Shown: positions 59,450 to 64,000 of the stretch, piece after piece
Numbering within the stretch: position 1 is the first letter of the stretch
Layout: the number at the start of each line of letters is the position of its first letter
Assembly (NCBI GenBank): GCA_965153455.1
Contig: OZ234494.1
Coordinates: 10,540,001-10,604,000 of the forward strand
From: Sphagnum compactum
Lineage: Eukaryota; Bryophyta; Sphagnopsida; Sphagnales
Direction: 5' to 3'
DNA length: 64,000 bases
Position numbers and translations under genes: made by a program
The notes under the pieces: generated by a model
Told to the model about the DNA's origin: nothing
Databases searched by the model: none
What the model saw: only the letters and a program-made list of their open reading frames with translations

Positions 59450-62246
59450 CATGCCTCAAGTATTCCCAATAATGAACAACCTCTCGCCCGTCCCTAGTCC
59501 ATATTGTCACCATAGCAACTCCCTCACAAAAGAGAATTGACAAGAGTTAACATTTAGAAAACAATCCTCACGTTCTAATTGTACGTCCACCTAACCTTGC
59601 CGAGAATACCACAAAAAGCTTGGAATCATTTTTTTATTATAGGTTGCCGTTCAAAATCAAATCACTTCTCTGAGTCCCCCGCCCCCGCTCTCGGAACCCC
59701 GACTTCTCTCTCTTTCAAAAATGTAATAAAAAAAAAGAGTGTACACTAAAGAACCCTACACTAGTTTCTAGTGCACCGCTCAAATTTAATCATTAACCAT
59801 GATCCGAATGCATTATTTGGACAACTCCTGAATGGGCCGGCTCCACCCATGTGACCATCAAGTCCGACTACTTGCATCATGCTCGATCCTCCTCCGCCCC
59901 TCCCCCGGACTTTGCTCGGGGGGCAATGAGGCTTACAAAAGAGTGAGAAAGGGGGGGAGGGGGGGGGGGGTGGGCGCTCAGTTAGTGTCCCTGACGTACA
60001 TAACATGATCCCCCAGACAAACAGAATCTGCTCTCTTTGTGGCAACAAATATATGGATGTTAGTGGCAGAACAGAGATACCGGAATTGGATATGGTGGAG
60101 CCCATCCATCCCACCACCCCCATCGGTAGTAGACAAAATCCAGTGCACCATCCATTGGAAACCCGATATGACCAAGTTGTGGATGGATGAAACAAGACCC
60201 CCACATGTTTCAATCCTATAAACAGTCCAACTTTCATCTCACACTATGAAAGTAACTATTGGGGTTGGTTGGTTCTTAGTTTCTAAGAGGACCGGTTGGG
60301 TCTGGAATTAGTGAATTCTTTAAGAAAATGGATGAGTTATTGTTTTGTTTTAGGGAATATTTTTCATAGCCAAAATGCATTAGTTCGAGGGCTTTGTTAG
60401 CTACTCTTGATCACTAAGTTATGATCTAATGGTTATAATCTTGATAAGACCCTAATTCTAGGTTCAATGTGGGCCAGTTCTATATATATATATATTTCAA
60501 AATTTAGATGGGAAAGTATCATATTTTAGTTGGTCGGCCATAATAATGGTTACTATCTATGTAGATAATAAGTAGGAAAGCCACTTGGTGGGTAATAGGT
60601 AACATTTGGATGGTTAGTACATAACTAACCACCATGGTTAGCCTTACCTGGGGCCTCCCATAATGGGTACTCTTTTCTCATGTCAAAAATGTGGTTTCAT
60701 CACACAACAAGTGAAGTAGGGTTTAGTCTAAAGCTTGTCAATCAAAGTGCAAGCTCAAAAAAAATATTCCAGGGGGTTTGATTCTAGCCAAATATTTATG
60801 TCTTGTTGAGATGATAACGGCTATTTCTAACCAAATTCCTAAACCCAAATGAACACCCATAATGGAGGCCAAGGCTTTCAACCATGTCTACATTGTTATA
60901 ACTTTGTTGTGTGATTATTCGTTTGATGTTCTCCTTTTTAGGACCATTGGGAAGGTCTTACAAGGATGTCATTCCTCAAAAAGATCCAAAATGAAGTTTG
61001 GGAAATGTATATTAAGGTTGAATGTGTGCATGACCCTCACTAGTATATGTTTGAAAGCACTGAATGATAGGATACCAATATTATTCTTTAAATGAGATTA
61101 ATTTATCATATTTAGCTTGAATAATATAGAAATCTAGAGTAAATTTTCAAATAACATTGCCAATTCCAAGGAATGGTTAATAGAGATTTGTGTGACAAAT
61201 TCTAGGAGAGTTGTTTTTGGTTTTGTCTCTTGAAGTGAAAGATGGTACACAATAAGGAAATGAGAATTATTTAAGTTTCATCTTCGCCTTGAAGCCATAG
61301 ATTTGGCAATGAATATATGGCCCTCGCTATTTGTGTCATGTATTACAACTTTTACATGTAACATATTCAAAACCTTTCAAAGTTGCAATTTCATCTTAAG
61401 TAGACCAAAAACACCAAACAATGCTATTATTGTACGCAAAAAAAAGTTACACAATATTTTAGTTGCACTTGAACTCAAAGTAGTAAAAGTTCTAGATGTA
61501 AAAAAATCATCATGGCCAAATTTTTAAATTACTAGAATCTAGCCTTAAATTATGAACTCATGGACCATAAAATAAGTCAAGCAAAACTTTAATTGGGACA
61601 ATAGGTATTGCAAGAATTTTTTTTCAAGTGAAGATGATCTTACTATTATCAAAAACTTGCACAACATTTTCACATAATGTTGTTAAATATGTAATGAAGT
61701 AATGAATTAAACCCATCACCTAATCATTCGTCAAAAATAGGTCATATGATATATATATTTTTTATTTATTGATGTGGAAGAGGTATGAATTGAAAGCAAC
61801 TCACTTTCAGTTCAAATTGTGTACAAGGTGTGCAATGGGGGTTTACACAAAACAAGGAGATGGCAATGAGCATTACATCAAAAGAATCATTGCTTATGGA
61901 GCTTGTATTCAAACTTGATATTAATACCCCTAAAAGAATTAATTAAATTAATCAACTACTTTATGGTTCCATTTCACATATTAGGTGATTCAAGCTAGTA
62001 CAGTTTTATACATTACATAAATTTCATAATTATCACTTTAGAAGGGTTTACATATCACAACATCAGCAAATAATAACATTGAAAAAAGAGGCAAAAAAAA
62101 GAGAGGAGAAAATGCTTATGGTTAGTACCTATCTACCTGCCTCCTATGCCTTGTATCCTTAGGTTCATGACAACATTTGCTTTGTGTTTTATGATTTGCA
62201 AAGTCCATAGATGGGCGCTACAATCCCAAAATGCAGGACCAAACTC
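59450..62246. other. spacer, no gene seen
   Basis: Contains an inverted dispersed repeat copy (60140-60190), a G run (about 59950-59971) and a TA run (60482-60493). The frames are short and broken. Confidence 0.5.
60140..60190 (-). repeat. dispersed repeat, family 2, inverted copy 3
   Basis: The reverse complement reads TCATCCATCCACAACTTGG, then TCATATCGGGTTTCCAATGG and ATGGTGCACTGG, matching 56984-57033. Confidence 0.7.
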
Positions 62247-62315
62247 GGCTATTGCTTTTCCTAGGCCCTTTATTTTCAGAATGCACTCACCCTGGGGCTT
62301 TAACCTACATATAAA
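62247..62315 (+). repeat. dispersed repeat, copy C
   Basis: Shares GGCTATTG, CTAGGCCC and CCTGGGGCTTTAACC-type blocks with 54145-54225 (inverted), and TTATTTT plus CCTACATATAAA with 32121-32185. Between the first two copies the match is better than to the third. Confidence 0.6.
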
Positions 62316-62749
62316 GTCGTACATAGGGCTCTACATTGTAGGAAAGAGGTCTTTAGTTGGGGGCCAAGCTCCACTTAGCTAGTGCCAAAAGGTTTCTGTT
62401 TCTGTTTCCAGAGGGACTGCTTTGGAATCCTTTGATCTTGATACACTTCCAACCGGCCTTTAGATTTGAACAATATTGTTGCCCTTTGCAGCGTTGGGCT
62501 ACTATGGTTAATCTTCCCCTTCAAAGTGAAGGATTTGACCTAGACTAAGGAGAAAAAGTCACAAAGCAAAACCTTGCATACATGAGAGTTAGAACCATGG
62601 GTTAGAACTTAGAGGGCTTATTTATTATTAGGAATTTGACACCAAGTACCCGGAGGTTCTCAGGTGGTTCTTTAGTCCATTTGTTCCCCCCACCCAAAAG
62701 AAAGGTATCAATTCTTAGTCAGTTATTTCATGAAAACCATTGAGGGTTT

Positions 62750-62900
62750 TAAAAAGAAAACCAAGACTGAAGGTTCTTTGATTTCTGAAATTTATAATTC
62801 ATAATTAAATTAAATTTAAATAAAAAATAAAAATAAACCAGAACTACTGAATGTTCTTTGATTTCTAAATTTCCAAAATACATGAACTGAAGTTTTTTTT
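62750..62900 (+). repeat. third copy of the 40-bp-unit dispersed repeat
   Basis: Units GAAGGTTCTTTGATTTCTGAA (about 62769) and GAATGTTCTTTGATTTCTAAA (about 62848) with ACCAGAACT (about 62838) resemble those at 6757-6890 and 24252-24340. Confidence 0.5.
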
Positions 62901-63319
62901 TTAAAAAATCAAATACATGCCCAACACTGATTATTACAGCCATCCAGAATTAAGAAAAGAATCAGTGGATGACTTTCATAAAAAAGTCATCCACAATCCT
63001 TACCTACATGGTATCTAAACCCTAAGTAGCCTCACCTAAGCTAGTTCTAAAGTACATGAGACAAGGGCACCTAACCTAAGCTACACTTGCCTACCTAATC
63101 TATCTATCTCCTCATCCCTCATCCACCTTGAGGTGGTTAAGTCATTCATCCCCTGGCTGGTTACCAATGCACGTCAAGTTTGTTCATTCTGTCTGCTCGT
63201 ACCAGTGTAGGTGTTGTTGGTTCACCCAAGGCCAAATTTTTTAAGGCCCTGAAAGGATGCCTGCCAGTCCAATGCTACATGGGAAAATAAAAATAAAAAT
63301 AAAATATTTATTTATTGTA

Positions 63320-63356
63320 ATTAATTAATTAACTAATTAATTAATTAATTAATTAA
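63320..63356. repeat. TTAA tetranucleotide microsatellite
   Basis: About nine TTAA units with one interruption. Confidence 0.9.
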
Positions 63357-63480
63357 ATAAAAAGTTTGACCCAGCAAGATCTGTGCCTACCAGACACAAC
63401 AATTCAGTCAGAGCAGAAAACCCTCTTAAAAGAACCGGACAAAGGAAAACCATAACACCGAGGAGGCAGGTTGTTTAAAA

Positions 63481-63550
63481 CCGCCCCTCAACCCCTTTCA
63501 ACAAACCGCCCCTCAACCCCTTTCAACAAACCGCCCCTCGACCCCTTTTA
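63481..63550 (+). repeat. three-copy tandem repeat, 25 bp
   Basis: CCGCCCCTCAACCCCTTT begins at 63481 and 63506, and CCGCCCCTCGACCCCTTT at 63531. The spacer AACAAA or CAACAAA lies between them. The copies are virtually identical. Confidence 0.92.
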
Positions 63551-64000
63551 CGAACTTTGTGAGTGTCAGTGCAGCGACCGTAACAAGCTGCAAAACCTGA
63601 ACCACTTTAGGCATTGCAGAGAGAAAAAGACAAACCCAGGGAAAAAATAAAATTAAATAAATGAATAAAAAAGGAAATATTTGGGCAAATAGCACTGACA
63701 CATGCAAATATTTTTATGTTTAGAAAAAAAAGTCCACTTAAATTTCTATGTTTTAAAAACCCAAGTGGAGAGGACTGGTAGTCAGTCTAGTCTGGACTCT
63801 AGTCCCGGGTACACTTACATTCCCAGATTTTGTCATAAACTTTGTCTCCCCCACCTCCCCACTTTCCCCCCCCCCCCCCTCCCTTTTAACTTTCCTTATG
63901 TGGACTTATGACATTTAATAACTGAACCAGTATCGAAGTTTGAACCGGTTTCTGTCTGTCTGTCTGTCTACCTAAACTCATTTTCTTACCTTTACCGTAG
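63551..64000. other. window end, no gene seen
   Basis: AT-rich sequence with a C run near 63867-63879 and CTGT repeats near 63952-63967. No coding region is recognised. Confidence 0.5.

Noticed and set aside
60862-61095. ATG-led 77-codon frame near the end of the window
   Set aside because: No recognisable residues and no splice or promoter support; similar lengths arise by chance in this spacer.
63481-63550. Repeat array considered as CRISPR
   Set aside because: The units are contiguous with no unique spacers, and the window is plant nuclear DNA.

Overview
The window is nuclear DNA of a land plant. It holds six recognisable protein-coding genes, five of them intron-split with GT..AG borders, typical plant families, AAACCCTA (telobox) motifs, and long AT-rich spacers full of transposon debris. 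The RAD51 gene has no introns. Intronless RAD51 is the arrangement described for the moss Physcomitrium patens, so a moss or other seed-free plant is my best guess, but this is inference and the species is not identified.

Layout. 1-3262: repeat-bearing spacer, then the low-complexity leader of the first gene. 3263-7779 (+): six-exon Golgi-type GT4 glycosyltransferase. 8752-9529 (-): two-exon small heat-shock protein, convergent with the GT4 gene, with a TATA box and a cluster of heat-shock elements upstream. 10.4-13.8 kb: spacer with one weak first-exon candidate. 13808-14836 (-): intronless RAD51. 15-24.7 kb: AT-rich spacer with tandem repeats and a decayed hAT-type transposase. 24773-30592 (-): 13-exon MATE transporter close to plant DTX44. 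31.4-38.2 kb: transposon-rich spacer with a long-terminal-inverted-repeat element, an LTR and a large A-rich duplication. 38523-44760 (+): 14-exon NOC2, a ribosome-assembly gene with teloboxes upstream and one probable GC-AG intron. 47300-51587 (-): eight-exon ALE2-like receptor kinase, convergent with NOC2. 53.4-64 kb: no convincing gene; simple repeats, hairpins and dispersed repeat families.

The genes do not form a pathway or an operon-like system. They are independent housekeeping, stress and signalling genes. I rebuilt the exon structures by hand. In GT4, MATE, NOC2 and the receptor kinase all junction phases agree and the frames stay open to a stop. A few acceptor sites remain ambiguous and are named in the entries. 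I found no rRNA, tRNA or CRISPR array and no undescribed gene system. The most distinctive signals are the heat-shock-element cluster, the near-perfect hairpins, the GC-AG intron, the long-TIR element and several repeat families shared between distant parts of the window.
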